Source: Bacteroidales bacterium (lineage in GTDB: Bacteria > Bacteroidota > Bacteroidia > Bacteroidales > UBA1715). Taken from it: DNA of 24,865 bases. Both the position numbers and the translations under genes were made by a program. The notes beneath the pieces were generated by a model. That model searched no databases. It was not told where the DNA came from and was given only the letters and a program-made list of their open reading frames with translations. Within the stretch, counting starts at the first letter, position 1. Every line of letters starts with the position of its first letter. The stretch is taken from NCBI GenBank assembly GCA_017618935.1, contig JAFZTG010000196.1, positions 1-24,865 on the forward strand, in the 5' to 3' direction. Positions 1-8,152 of this stretch are shown one piece after another.

Positions 1-1709
1 CCAAGCGATGCAAGCACACCGAAGATAAGGAACAAGTTCAACAACAATGCAACGCTTGCCACAGCACCAGCCTTGCGATAGTAGAATATCATATAAATCA
101 ATACCAATATGAATGCGAAGATGAACGACAAGATACCTGTTCTGATAGATTCCTTACCGAGTGAAGGACCTACGAACTCGGCGTTCATGATGCGTGCACG
201 GGCTGAAAGTTTACCTGACTTCAAGATGTTTGCCAAGTCGGTTGCCTGAGCAATTGTGAAGTCACCCGTGATAGAAGAGATACCGTCGCCGATTTCCGAT
301 TGAACTGTCGGGTATGAATATACATAACCGTCTAGTACGATAGCAACAGAACGTTGGATGTTTTCTTTTGTCAAACGTTTCCATTCTTTTGCTCCTTCGC
401 TATTCATCACCATACGAACGCTTGCGCCTCCGCCTTTGTCAGAGAATTCAGGACGAGCGTCAACCACAACGTTTCCTTCCAATGAAGCGTGACCGTCCAA
501 GTCAGCATCTTTCAATGCTATCAATGTATAGAAACCGTTGTCGGATTTTTTCGACCATGTAAGTTTCAGTTCAGGAGCGTTTTCTGCCAAGATTGCCTTA
601 ATTGCAGGCATTGCGAAGATTGAGTCAATTTTCTCCAAATCAATAGAATTTGCATAACCAACGATAGGACCGTAACCAACGTGACCTTCACGGTCGATGT
701 TAGGCGTCAACAATGCGAACAATGGATTTGCCTTCTTGAATTCTTCGGCGTTTTGAGCCATCATTTGAGCAGAGTCAACAGCAGTCGTGTCGCCTTGTTG
801 GATTTGTTCCTTCAACGAAAGTTCGGTAGAATCAGCTTTTGCTTCCTCTTTTGCTGGAGCAGCTTCTTCCTTAACTTCTTCTTTTGTTGATTCTTGTGTT
901 TTGTTCATTGCAGCCAACGTGTTGTTGATTGAGAACAAAATCTGATATACTTCCGAATTGTTGTATGTTTCCCAGAATTCCAATTGTGCGGAGCTTTCCA
1001 ATAGTTCACGAACACGTTCGCGGTCTTCCACACCTGGAAGTTCTATCAAGATTCGGCCACCGCCAATATTTTGAATGTTAGGTTGTGTAACACCGAAACG
1101 GTCGATACGAGTTCTGATTACGTTGAACGTATTTTCAATAGCCGTTTGCTCTTCTTTTTCCAATACCTCAAGCACTTCGCTGTTTGATGAGTTGTAGTTG
1201 ATTTTACCCATCATATCCTCATTTGCGACGAACATTGTACGCATAAAGTTGTTAGGGTACAATTCCTCGAATGCCTTGCCAAATGCAGTGATGTACGTTT
1301 CACCAGCTTCTTGTTCGTATTTGTCGGCAAGATTCAAGGTGTTAACCAACATAGTATCGTTTTCGCCGTCTGACGAAAGGTTCGTAATCAAGTCGCGAGT
1401 AGAGATTTGAAGTGTAACGTTCATACCGCCCTTCAAGTCAAGACCAAGGTTGAGCTCGTGTTGGTGGCACTCGTTCAAGCTAAACTTACGTAACCATAAG
1501 AAATTGTAGTAATCTTTTTGTTGTGACAACGAATCCAAGAATTGTTTCTGATACATTGCGTATGCGTTGTTGTCACCATTTGCCTTTTCAGTAGCGTACT
1601 TGTCGGCGTCGCGGTTAGCCTTCGACGTGAAGTACGTGAATGAAAGTGAATAGATAGCTGCTAACACCAAGCAGACTGTAAATACACGGATAAATCCTCT
1701 GTTTTGCAT
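1..1709 (-). CDS. secDF: Protein translocase subunit SecDF (fused), N-terminal two thirds; C-terminus off the left edge
   Basis: Fused SecD-SecF of the Sec machinery, which uses the proton-motive force to pull exported proteins across the inner membrane. About 569 codons are visible. The first membrane segment is at residues 7-25. The SecD motif LGLDLKGGMNVTL is near 88-100 and TRIDRFGVTQPNI near 200-212. A P1-domain IELPGV follows near 222-227. The next hydrophobic block runs into the window edge with NLFLIFGVLASLG. Between about residues 270 and 315 the periplasmic domain carries a Glu/Lys/Ala-rich low-complexity stretch. The start is the ATG at 1709, 40 nt downstream of a -7 element. The fusion to SecF is inferred from the usual Bacteroidetes arrangement; the SecF half is not in the window. 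SecD identity is confident. Confidence 0.93.
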   Translation of the reverse strand, partial: MQNRGFIRVFTVCLVLAAIYSLSFTYFTSKANRDADKYATEKANGDNNAYAMYQKQFLDSLSQQKDYYNFLWLRKFSLNECHQHELNLGLDLKGGMNVTLQISTRDLITNLSSDGENDTMLVNTLNLADKYEQEAGETYITAFGKAFEELYPNNFMRTMFVANEDMMGKINYNSSNSEVLEVLEKEEQTAIENTFNVIRTRIDRFGVTQPNIQNIGGGRILIELPGVEDRERVRELLESSAQLEFWETYNNSEVYQILFSINNTLAAMNKTQESTKEEVKEEAAPAKEEAKADSTELSLKEQIQQGDTTAVDSAQMMAQNAEEFKKANPLFALLTPNIDREGHVGYGPIVGYANSIDLEKIDSIFAMPAIKAILAENAPELKLTWSKKSDNGFYTLIALKDADLDGHASLEGNVVVDARPEFSDKGGGASVRMVMNSEGAKEWKRLTKENIQRSVAIVLDGYVYSYPTVQSEIGDGISSITGDFTIAQATDLANILKSGKLSARARIMNAEFVGPSLGKESIRTGILSFIFAFILVLIYMIFYYRKAGAVASVALLLNLFLIFGVLASL

Positions 1710-1748
1710 TTTTTTAGAGTTTTAATTGACCTTGTTATTTTTAGACGG

Positions 1749-1756
1749 CAAATATA
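1749..1756 (-). promoter_or_regulatory. Putative -7 element of secDF promoter
   Basis: Reads TATATTTG on the minus strand, an exact match to the Bacteroidetes TAnnTTTG element. A TTTC lies 17 nt upstream as a weak -33. The leader would be roughly 35 nt. Confidence 0.6.
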
Positions 1757-1879
1757 TACTTAAATTCTGAAATGAAAGAAGGGAAAGCGAAATAATTTCA
1801 CGAAAAACGTCGGATTATACATTATTTTTAAGAAGTTGTCGAGAAATGAAACCTAATATGTAGCTTTGAAAATTCTTTC

Positions 1880-3793
1880 TTATTCGCACATCCTATTGTC
1901 AATCATTCGATTCGTATATTCTTGAATGAACGCTTTTGTGTAATGTTCCATCGTGTCTTGTTCTACAATGCCCGTATTCAATAAATTGGTCTTGAAATAT
2001 CTGTCTTTTTTAAAGTTGTACAAATTCACCGATTTTTTTTCGTCGAATTGCAGGACAAAATCTCTGAAAAAACATTGAAAAGTCTCATTTGTGTTGTTTA
2101 TCGCCATTTGTTCACGGGTGGTGTCGAACACATTTTTCCCAAACGCACAAAAATCTGACGGATAATGCAGATATGAAAGCACCGACGGCAAAATGTCGGT
2201 TTGTTGTGCAATGGTGGTTGTGTCGAATTTTTGCAACGAATTGTCGGGTCGATAAAAGAAAATTGGAATGGCAAATGCCCCCGAGGTGTTCTTATATTCT
2301 TCTAAATACGCTACTGAAGCGTGGTCGGCGGAAAATACGAAGAGCGTATTTTCAAACCAAGGCATAGTCTTCGCATCTTCAAAAAACTGACGTAATGCAT
2401 TGTCGGTATAACCTATACATTCGTGCACGGGCAGCGGACCTTTCGGGAATACGCCCTCGTAACGTTCTGGCACCTTGAAGGGATGATGCGACGACAGAGA
2501 AAACACTGTGGTGAAAAATGGCTCCTTGAACGTATTCATTTTTTCGGCAAAGAAATGGAAAAACTCTTCGTCCCAAATGCCCCAAATACCATCGAAATCA
2601 GCATCGTTGTTATATTCCGTCTTGCCAAAATAATCGTCAAATCCAGCCAAATGCGTAAACGACTGGAATCCCATGGATCCATTCGGCGCGCCGTGGAAGA
2701 AAGCAGTGTAATAGCCTTCATTTCCAAGATATTGCGCCAAACTGCACGTTTTGTTGCTCGAATAATGTGATAACACGTACGGCACTTTTACGTATGGTAT
2801 TCCCGCAACAAGCGAAGGGATAGCATCTATTGATTTTCTGCCATTCGCATAGGCATATTTGAACACCAGACTGTGTTCCATCAAGGAGTCTATAAACGGC
2901 GTATATCCTTTATAATTAGGAATATCCTTGTTTAAAAAACCGACATATTCTCGTCCCCAACTCTCCAAAATGAAAAGCACTACATTGTATTTTTGCATTT
3001 CGGCAGATTTGTCTGCTTGATGGTAAATAGAGAAATAGGTTTCTGCATTGTCTTCATCAAAATAATTTAGTCGTTTCAGCCCTGATTTTCCAATGGTGCG
3101 AATCAGTGAAAAAGGTGTGTTTTGTACGATTGCCATCTCATTGGGATGGTTTACATATTCGCCTGCATCGGCAAGAGATATCGGTCGGGTGCTATGACGA
3201 AATCCGCCTCGAACGCCGCCAAAACAAAGAAACAACACAACGCACATTCCCACAACGGAAAAACTATAAAAACGTAGGTTGTTTTTCGTTGGTTCCTTCA
3301 AGCGAAAACGGTCATATAAAAACACGAGCAATGCCACTAATGCAATGAAAAACAATGTCATGTACCACCAGTCAATCATAAATTTCCCTATGAGCGGTAG
3401 CATATTCTCCTCGTTGGAAAATTGCGAAAATACCAACGATGTGGTGCGTTTCATGGTAAATTGATAATATACCGTATCGGACACGTTAGCCAACAAGCCA
3501 ATAGAATTGGTGATAGTATAAATCCACTTCGCAATTTTTTGATATACAGTGTGATATGTAAACCGAAACGGCAAAATCATCATTGCGATGAAAACAAAAT
3601 TCAAGTAAATAATAGCCGTGGTGTCGAATTTTAAGCCACCACATAAAATAGTGAGAAATTCACCAAAAGTAATCTCAGGGAAGAGACTTGCGTTGAATGC
3701 ATAAAACACCACACGAGTAATGGTAAGTAACACGTACAGTACTAAAATTCTATACGTAAGAATCAGATACTGAGAAAGTTGAGGTTTTAACAT
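1880..3793 (-). CDS. LTA-synthase-like membrane phosphotransferase/sulfatase-fold enzyme
   Basis: Member of the alkaline-phosphatase/sulfatase superfamily of the LtaS/MdoB/EptA type, 637 residues. These enzymes move phosphoglycerol or phosphoethanolamine onto extracellular glycans or lipids. About five hydrophobic segments fill residues 1-195, followed by an extracytoplasmic catalytic domain. Visible active-site elements are the metal-binding Glu in FILESWG (about 277), the nucleophile region GRKSIDAIPS (Ser about 321, where LtaS has Thr), and the metal site SADHAS (Asp/His about 490-491). The TTG seven codons upstream of the chosen ATG is part of a TACCTTTG promoter element, so the ATG at 3793 is preferred. 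It diverges from thiL. A Gram-negative Bacteroidetes has no lipoteichoic acid, so the acceptor is unknown; lipid A or capsule decoration is a guess. Confidence 0.85.
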   Translation of the reverse strand: MLKPQLSQYLILTYRILVLYVLLTITRVVFYAFNASLFPEITFGEFLTILCGGLKFDTTAIIYLNFVFIAMMILPFRFTYHTVYQKIAKWIYTITNSIGLLANVSDTVYYQFTMKRTTSLVFSQFSNEENMLPLIGKFMIDWWYMTLFFIALVALLVFLYDRFRLKEPTKNNLRFYSFSVVGMCVVLFLCFGGVRGGFRHSTRPISLADAGEYVNHPNEMAIVQNTPFSLIRTIGKSGLKRLNYFDEDNAETYFSIYHQADKSAEMQKYNVVLFILESWGREYVGFLNKDIPNYKGYTPFIDSLMEHSLVFKYAYANGRKSIDAIPSLVAGIPYVKVPYVLSHYSSNKTCSLAQYLGNEGYYTAFFHGAPNGSMGFQSFTHLAGFDDYFGKTEYNNDADFDGIWGIWDEEFFHFFAEKMNTFKEPFFTTVFSLSSHHPFKVPERYEGVFPKGPLPVHECIGYTDNALRQFFEDAKTMPWFENTLFVFSADHASVAYLEEYKNTSGAFAIPIFFYRPDNSLQKFDTTTIAQQTDILPSVLSYLHYPSDFCAFGKNVFDTTREQMAINNTNETFQCFFRDFVLQFDEKKSVNLYNFKKDRYFKTNLLNTGIVEQDTMEHYTKAFIQEYTNRMIDNRMCE

Positions 3794-3811
3794 GTCTCTG
3801 AACCTTTTTTG

Positions 3812-3819
3812 CAAAGGTA
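3812..3819 (-). promoter_or_regulatory. Putative -7 element for the LtaS-like gene
   Basis: TACCTTTG on the minus strand matches TAnnTTTG and ends 18 nt before the chosen ATG. It explains why the in-frame TTG at 3814 is not a translation start. No clear -33 box is visible. Confidence 0.55.
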
Positions 3820-3878
3820 TGTATTTTCTTCAAAGAGCGATTCTAAATACTGTGCTTTTCTTTTTCTTATTTGTTTTG

Positions 3879-3886
3879 TATTTTTG
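3879..3886 (+). promoter_or_regulatory. Putative -7 element for thiL
   Basis: TATTTTTG matches TAnnTTTG and lies 21 nt upstream of the thiL ATG. A convincing -33 box is not seen in the T-rich sequence. Confidence 0.45.
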
Positions 3887-3907
3887 CATTGATTTTTACA
3901 GAAAACT

Positions 3908-4927
3908 ATGGAAAAACAAAGAACTCTTGACGAGGTAGGAAAATTCGGATTGATAAACCTTTTAACAAAAGAATTTAAGACGGGAAAAAACACCATCAAG
4001 GGTGTTGGTGACGATTGTGCCGTGCTTGATTATAATCAGTCTGAATATCAGTTGGTTACGACCGATTTGTTGATGGAAGGCATTCATTTTGACCTAATGT
4101 ATTCTCCGTTGAAACACGTTGGCTATAAGGCTGTTATGGTCAATGCCTCGGATATTTATGCGATGAACGGAACGCCGAAACAAATGACCGTTTCCATAGC
4201 AGTGTCTGCAAAATTTTCGGTGAATGCGTTGGAACAACTCTACGAAGGAATCAGAATTGCCTGCGAACAATATAATATTGAATTGGTTGGTGGCGACACA
4301 TCTGCGTCAATGACAGGCTTGGCTATTAGTGTGACGATGCTGGGAACTGTGGCAAAAGATAAGATCACGTATCGGACAGGGGCAAAAGAAAACGACTTGA
4401 TTTGCGTTTCGGGTGATTTGGGTGGTGCCTATGCCGGTTTGCAGATTTTCTTGCGAGAAAAGAATGTGTTCTCTCAGTCCAAAGGCGTTCAGCCAAAATT
4501 GGAGGGCTATGAATATGTGTTGCAACGAAATTTGAAACCCGAAGCCAGGAAAGACATTGTTGAAAATCTTGCAAAACAGGGAATTGTGCCAACTGCGATG
4601 ATTGACATTTCCGACGGGCTTTCTTCGGAATTGTTCCATATTTGTAAAAATTCACACGTAGGTTGCAAAATCTACGAAGAGAAAATACCAATAAACACCT
4701 TTACTGGCGAGGCGTGCAAGGAATTTTCAATTGAACCGCTCATTCCTGCCTTACACGGTGGTCACGACTACGAACTGCTCTTTACCGTTCCTTTGGCTCA
4801 ATATCAGCAATTGCAAGCAGTTCCCGACGTTTCCATTATTGGAAACATTGTGAAAGAACAAGACGGATTGGGTATGATTTCTCGTTCGGGTGATTTCGTC
4901 CACCTTAAAGCACAAGGTTGGGATTAA
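3908..4927 (+). CDS. thiL: Thiamine-monophosphate kinase
   Basis: ThiL phosphorylates thiamine monophosphate with ATP to thiamine pyrophosphate, the last step of the cofactor pathway, in the cytosol. It is 339 residues, the usual family length. It has the PurM-like fold signatures: GVGDDCAV near 32-39 (metal-binding Asp pair), TTDLLMEGIHF near 51-61, VNASDIYAMNG near 78-88, VGGDTSAS near 127-134, and MIDISDGLSSEL in the C-terminal half. The ATG at 3908 lies just downstream of a TAnnTTTG element. No other thiamine genes are adjacent. Its TAA stop overlaps the stop of the convergent murB within a TTAA palindrome. Confidence 0.95.
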   Translation: MEKQRTLDEVGKFGLINLLTKEFKTGKNTIKGVGDDCAVLDYNQSEYQLVTTDLLMEGIHFDLMYSPLKHVGYKAVMVNASDIYAMNGTPKQMTVSIAVSAKFSVNALEQLYEGIRIACEQYNIELVGGDTSASMTGLAISVTMLGTVAKDKITYRTGAKENDLICVSGDLGGAYAGLQIFLREKNVFSQSKGVQPKLEGYEYVLQRNLKPEARKDIVENLAKQGIVPTAMIDISDGLSSELFHICKNSHVGCKIYEEKIPINTFTGEACKEFSIEPLIPALHGGHDYELLFTVPLAQYQQLQAVPDVSIIGNIVKEQDGLGMISRSGDFVHLKAQGWD

Positions 4928-5928
4928 AGATAGATAACTTCGGGAACAATAGCGATTCCGTACGTTTCTGATACTTTTCGTTGAATTTCTTCGGCAAGTT
5001 TTACAACATCTGCACCAACGGCATTTCCTGCATTGGTGAGGACAAGTGCTTGTTTTGGATGCACTTTTGCACCGCCAATTTGGAATCCCTTGAAACCAAG
5101 AGAATCAATCAGCCAACCAGCGGCAATTTTTGTATGTTCGTCACCCACAGGGTATGTCACCATTGTGGGATATAGTTCTTTCAGCGCATTGGCTTGCGAT
5201 TTGGGAATCACGGGGTTTTTGAAGAAACTGCCGGCACTGCCAATCTCCTTGGGGTCGGGGAGTTTTCCCTTGCGTATTGCGATAATTGCGTCACGAACCG
5301 TCTGAAGCGTGGCTGTGGATTCGTCAATGACTGATTGCAGACTCCCGTATTTGAGGTTGAATGAGGCGTGTTTCTGTAACTTGAACGTGACGTCCAAAAC
5401 AATATACTTTCCCGCTTCCTCGTGTTTGAATACGCTGTCGCGATAGCCAAAGGCACATTCGGCATTGGAAAACATTCGCTCTGTCTGATTGTCGATGGAA
5501 AGACAGTGAACTTCGTGAATAATATCTTTTGCCTCAACACCGTAGGCACCAATGTTTTGCACAGGACTTGCCCCTACGCATCCAGGTATGAAAGACAGAT
5601 TTTCAGCACCATAGAAATTATGTTCAACAGTCCACTTTACGAAATCGTCCCATATCTCGCCAGCCGCAACGTTCACAAAAACAGCATCGCTATCTTCTTT
5701 AACAATAGAAATTCCTTTCGTTTCGGGATGAATGATGGTGCCGGAATAATTGTGTGTGAACAGTACATTGCTTCCGCCCCCAAGAATAAAAAAGGGTAAA
5801 TCTTTCCGAAAGTCATTCTTCAAAAAACAGCGTAATTCTTCTTGTGACGTGTACGAGAAAAATACCGATGCTTGGGCTTGTAGGCCAAATGTATTATAGT
5901 TTTGCAATTGAAAATTTTCAGACTTCAT
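4924..5928 (-). CDS. murB: UDP-N-acetylenolpyruvoylglucosamine reductase
   Basis: MurB is the FAD- and NADPH-dependent enzyme that reduces UDP-GlcNAc-enolpyruvate to UDP-MurNAc in peptidoglycan precursor synthesis. At 334 residues it fits the type I (E. coli-like) subgroup. It opens with NTFGLQAQA. The FAD-binding block LGGGSNVLF is near 49-57 and GCVGASPVQNIGAYG near 116-130. The catalytic positions are visible: Arg163 in GYRDSVFK, Ser234 in AGSFFKNP, and Glu330 in the C-terminal VPEVIYL. The gene stands alone on the minus strand, outside any division/cell-wall cluster. It ends overlapping thiL by 4 nt and starts just downstream of the tRNA-Leu terminator. Confidence 0.96.
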   Translation of the reverse strand: MKSENFQLQNYNTFGLQAQASVFFSYTSQEELRCFLKNDFRKDLPFFILGGGSNVLFTHNYSGTIIHPETKGISIVKEDSDAVFVNVAAGEIWDDFVKWTVEHNFYGAENLSFIPGCVGASPVQNIGAYGVEAKDIIHEVHCLSIDNQTERMFSNAECAFGYRDSVFKHEEAGKYIVLDVTFKLQKHASFNLKYGSLQSVIDESTATLQTVRDAIIAIRKGKLPDPKEIGSAGSFFKNPVIPKSQANALKELYPTMVTYPVGDEHTKIAAGWLIDSLGFKGFQIGGAKVHPKQALVLTNAGNAVGADVVKLAEEIQRKVSETYGIAIVPEVIYL

Positions 5929-5982
5929 ATTTTATATTTGTTTTGGGGTAAAGATAGTAAACATTTTCGTGAGTGTTGTACT

Positions 5983-6019
5983 AAAACAAAAAAGGTTGAA
6001 ATCTTTTGACTTCAACCTT
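5983..6019 (-). terminator. Rho-independent terminator of tRNA-Leu
   Basis: On the minus strand AAGGTTGAA pairs with TTCAACCTT across a 10-nt loop (arms 6011-6019 and 5992-6000), followed by a T-rich tract. It lies just after the tRNA 3' end and before murB. Confidence 0.8.
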
Positions 6020-6023
6020 CTTG

Positions 6024-6107
6024 TACCAAAGGCGGGAATCGAACCCGCACGATATTGCTATCACTGGATTTTGAGTCCAGCGCGTCTACCAATTCCGCCA
6101 CTTTGGC
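6024..6107 (-). tRNA. tRNA-Leu (anticodon CAA)
   Basis: About 84 nt with a long variable arm, as expected for a class II leucine tRNA. The acceptor stem starts GCCAAAG at 6107 and closes with CTTTGGT. The anticodon stem CTGGA/TCCAG holds the loop CTCAAAA, giving anticodon CAA (reads UUG). The T-arm contains GGTTCGATTCC. The discriminator base is A and CCA is not encoded. Confidence 0.95.
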
Positions 6108-6118
6108 ATTTGGTGGTG

Positions 6119-6148
6119 CAAATATACACAATTCTTTGTTTTTCCAAA
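6119..6148 (-). promoter_or_regulatory. Promoter of tRNA-Leu
   Basis: On the minus strand, TTTG (6148-6145), an 18-nt spacer and TATATTTG (6126-6119). This is a full match to the Bacteroidetes promoter pattern. The -7 element ends 11 nt before the tRNA 5' end. Confidence 0.75.
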
Positions 6149-6234
6149 CAAACAGACAAAAATTTGGTAAAATAATTAGCAATTATCAAAAAAGAGGACT
6201 GAAAAATCACCTTTGTGAGAATATTACTTACCAT

Positions 6235-6639
6235 CTAGTAATCACCAAACACGCACCATCTGATAAACGGAATACGGTGCAGAACCTCGTAAATCAATGG
6301 CGATAGGGTAAATACTGCAACTGACAATATCAAATACATTGCCACAGGTGGTAATTCCATATAAACCTTCATCATATATCCAAGACCTGCAACAACCAGA
6401 TAATGAACGATATAGAGATCATAACTTGTTCGCGTCATATATTGCGAGAATCTATTGGTACAGTCAAATTGGGCGTTGAACCAGCCTATCATTGCAAGAC
6501 ACATCAGCCAACCATAAAGGCAGTTGAGGGGACTACATAAATATTCTGGTGAAGTATTATTCTCACCCCACGTTGTTACAACGAGTACAATACCCGAAAT
6601 TACAGCACACACCATAAGCGGAATCCATGCCTTTTTGAT
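6235..6639 (-). pseudogene. 3' remnant of an acyltransferase-3 (OafA-like) membrane protein
   Basis: The C-terminal part of an integral-membrane acyltransferase survives, about 135 codons in frame. These families O-acetylate or succinylate sugars of surface polysaccharides. Visible are about four hydrophobic segments, including the region TSYDLYIVHYLVVAGLG, where the family has its penultimate helices. Family members are usually about 330-400 residues, so roughly two thirds is missing. Upstream of the residues IKKAWIPL the frame meets a stop and the sequence becomes that of the AbrB-type gene. The open frame from the ATG at 6615 is 126 codons but is unlikely to be functional. The fold assignment is by pattern and is moderately confident; the truncation is clearly visible. 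Confidence 0.65.
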
Positions 6640-6769
6640 CGCCTAAAAGCATCAAAGTGTCACCCGGCTTAATGTCATACATTTTACGCACATCGCGCGG
6701 TATCACTATTTGTCCTTTATCGCCCACCTTCACTACACCGAAGATATATTTCCCGTCTTTTTCTTGCAT
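6563..6769 (-). CDS. AbrB/MazE/SpoVT-family DNA-binding protein with replaced C-terminus
   Basis: 68-residue predicted protein. Residues about 7-47 form a complete swapped-hairpin AbrB domain: FGVVKVGDKGQIVIP, then DVRKMYDIKPGDTLMLLGD. Such small regulators bind DNA as dimers and often control surface or transition-state genes. After residue 47 the family-like sequence stops, and the last 20 residues are an out-of-frame reading of the acyltransferase remnant. The original C-terminal 20-30 residues therefore appear lost. The DNA-binding domain may still work. The ATG at 6769 overlaps one arm of a long inverted repeat that brackets the promoter, which suggests autoregulation. It diverges from acpP. 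Confidence 0.7.
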   Translation of the reverse strand: MQEKDGKYIFGVVKVGDKGQIVIPRDVRKMYDIKPGDTLMLLGDQKGMDSAYGVCCNFGYCTRCNNVG

Positions 6770-6835
6770 ACTATAAGTTGTAAAAGTTAGAAATTTCCCA
6801 CAAATATAACTTTTTTTAATTACGACTTATAGTAT
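6768..6835. promoter_or_regulatory. 16-bp inverted repeat bracketing the AbrB-gene promoter (candidate operator pair)
   Basis: Arms 6768-6783 (atactataagttgtaa) and 6820-6835 (ttacgacttatagtat) are reverse complements at 15 of 16 positions, 36 nt apart. The left arm covers the first codon of the AbrB gene and the right arm lies just upstream of its -7 element. The arrangement suits a dimeric autorepressor; binding itself is inference. Confidence 0.6.
6801..6808 (-). promoter_or_regulatory. Putative -7 element for the AbrB-type gene
   Basis: TATATTTG on the minus strand, lying between the two arms of the inverted repeat. The leader would be about 25-30 nt. The expected -33 region falls on or next to the right arm. 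Confidence 0.6.
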
Positions 6836-6918
6836 CTGTTTTTCTTGTAAGCAAGGCAAGCAATTTGAATAAGTGACCTCTGTAAAAAAGATAAAAGAAT
6901 TACGTTTTATGGAAATTC

Positions 6919-6947
6919 TTGTTTTTTCATAAGAATTCTTACATTTG
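6919..6947 (+). promoter_or_regulatory. Promoter of the acpP-acyltransferase unit
   Basis: TTG (6919-6921), an 18-nt spacer and TACATTTG (6940-6947), ending 20 nt before the acpP ATG. It fits the Bacteroidetes pattern. Confidence 0.7.
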
Positions 6948-6967
6948 CACCAACAAAAGTTTATACA

Positions 6968-7210
6968 ATGACACGCGAGGAAATTATTAAGATTACAAAC
7001 GAGTTCTTAGTAGAAGAAATAGAGGTTGATGCCGAAAAAATCAGTGATGACGCACGCTTGAAAGAGGATTTGGGCATCGACAGTCTTGACTTTGTCGATA
7101 TTGTTGTAATCGTGGAAAGCCATTTCGGTTTCAAAATCAAACCCGAAGAAATGAAAGATGTGAGAACACTTTCTCAATTCTACGATTATATAGCAAGCAA
7201 ACTACAATAA
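6968..7210 (+). CDS. Acyl carrier protein
   Basis: An 80-residue acidic protein. It has the 4'-phosphopantetheine attachment site LGIDSLDFVDIV with the modified Ser at about 39, and it carries acyl chains as thioesters. Only 1 nt separates its stop from the next gene, an LpxL-like acyltransferase. It is therefore probably a dedicated carrier that feeds that enzyme rather than the housekeeping fatty-acid ACP, which in these bacteria usually sits beside fabF. A second fatty-acid gene, fabD, lies 1.6 kb downstream on the same strand, so a general role cannot be excluded. It has its own promoter and diverges from the AbrB-type gene. Confidence 0.92.
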   Translation: MTREEIIKITNEFLVEEIEVDAEKISDDARLKEDLGIDSLDFVDIVVIVESHFGFKIKPEEMKDVRTLSQFYDYIASKLQ

Positions 7211-7211
7211 G

Positions 7212-8108
7212 ATGACTGATAACCGTCAATGGACTGGAAAGACCGGTGGCGGTTCTTTTGGACAAAAATTTTTATTCGGTTTTTTGAAAAAAGTCCGTGT
7301 ATCGTTTTTGTATCCGGTACTTTATCTCATCATACCATTTTACTTACTTTTCGGTCGCAAGGGCTACAAGGCGATGATGTCGTTTTTCCACGAACATTTG
7401 GGAAAAACACGTTGGCAGGCGTTTTGGGCGACGGTCAAGAATCACATTATTTTCGGTCAAGTTGTATTGGACAAGTTTGCGTTGCTTGCTGGTAACACGA
7501 GCCAGTTCAAAGTTTCGGTCGATAATCTTGACATTTTCAATCAGGCAATTGATATGCCCGGTGGATTTATTACGGTAAGTGCGCACATTGGGAACTTTGA
7601 GGCGGCTGGTCTTTGTCTGCGCCAAGATAAAAAGGAATTGAATGGCGTTGTTTACGGTGGTGAGACACAGGCATTTAGCGAACATAGAGCCGAAGCATTC
7701 CAAAAATCACATCTCAAGTTGATACCTGTTTCAAATGATATGTCGCACTTATTTGCGATAAAATCAGCCGTTGAGAACGGAGAGATTGTGACGCTTCACG
7801 GTGATCGTTTATGGGGTAGTCCGAAATATTTTTCGTGTAATTTCCTTGGCAGCGAGGCACATTTCCCCATTGGCACATTCCGACTTGCCACACAAATGGA
7901 AGCTCCCGTGTTTGCCGTGTTCATTATGAAAGAAAAAGGACTTTCGTATCACGGCTACGTGTATAAACTGACTCATCTCGAAAATGAGAAATCGTCAGTA
8001 AAAAAGGCGGAATATATTGGCAGACAATATGTTGAGAAATTAGAAGAAACCATACGAAAATATCCTGAACAATGGTTCAACTATTATGATTTCTGGTCAA
8101 AATCATAA
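7212..8108 (+). CDS. LpxL/HtrB-like lysophospholipid or lipid A acyltransferase family protein
   Basis: 298 residues, the usual length of the bacterial lipid A acyltransferase family, which transfers acyl chains from acyl-ACP at the inner membrane. A hydrophobic segment lies near residues 31-47, after a basic stretch. The catalytic HX4E-type motif is visible as SAHIGNFE (His about 125, Glu about 130). A second conserved block [11 protein letters not shown] lies near 195-205 and FPIGTFRLA follows. The N-terminus [13 protein letters not shown] resembles acyltransferases I associate with Bacteroidetes aryl-polyene/flexirubin clusters, but none of the other cluster genes are present. The acyl acceptor could be lipid A, an aminolipid or a pigment. 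It is translationally coupled to the ACP gene. Confidence 0.82.
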   Translation: MTDNRQWTGKTGGGSFGQKFLFGFLKKVRVSFLYPVLYLIIPFYLLFGRKGYKAMMSFFHEHLGKTRWQAFWATVKNHIIFGQVVLDKFALLAGNTSQFKVSVDNLDIFNQAIDMPGGFITVSAHIGNFEAAGLCLRQDKKELNGVVYGGETQAFSEHRAEAFQKSHLKLIPVSNDMSHLFAIKSAVENGEIVTLHGDRLWGSPKYFSCNFLGSEAHFPIGTFRLATQMEAPVFAVFIMKEKGLSYHGYVYKLTHLENEKSSVKKAEYIGRQYVEKLEETIRKYPEQWFNYYDFWSKS

Positions 8109-8152
8109 TTGTTTGGCTATTTATATTATTTTTACGCGAAAAATTTATTGTA

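Noticed and set aside
5422..5799. 125-codon plus-strand open frame inside murB
   Set aside because: It is antisense to the clearly coding murB frame, with no recognisable protein motif.
6768..6835. Inverted repeat as insertion-sequence ends
   Set aside because: Only 36 nt separate the arms, there is no transposase or target duplication, and one arm sits on a start codon, so an operator is more likely.
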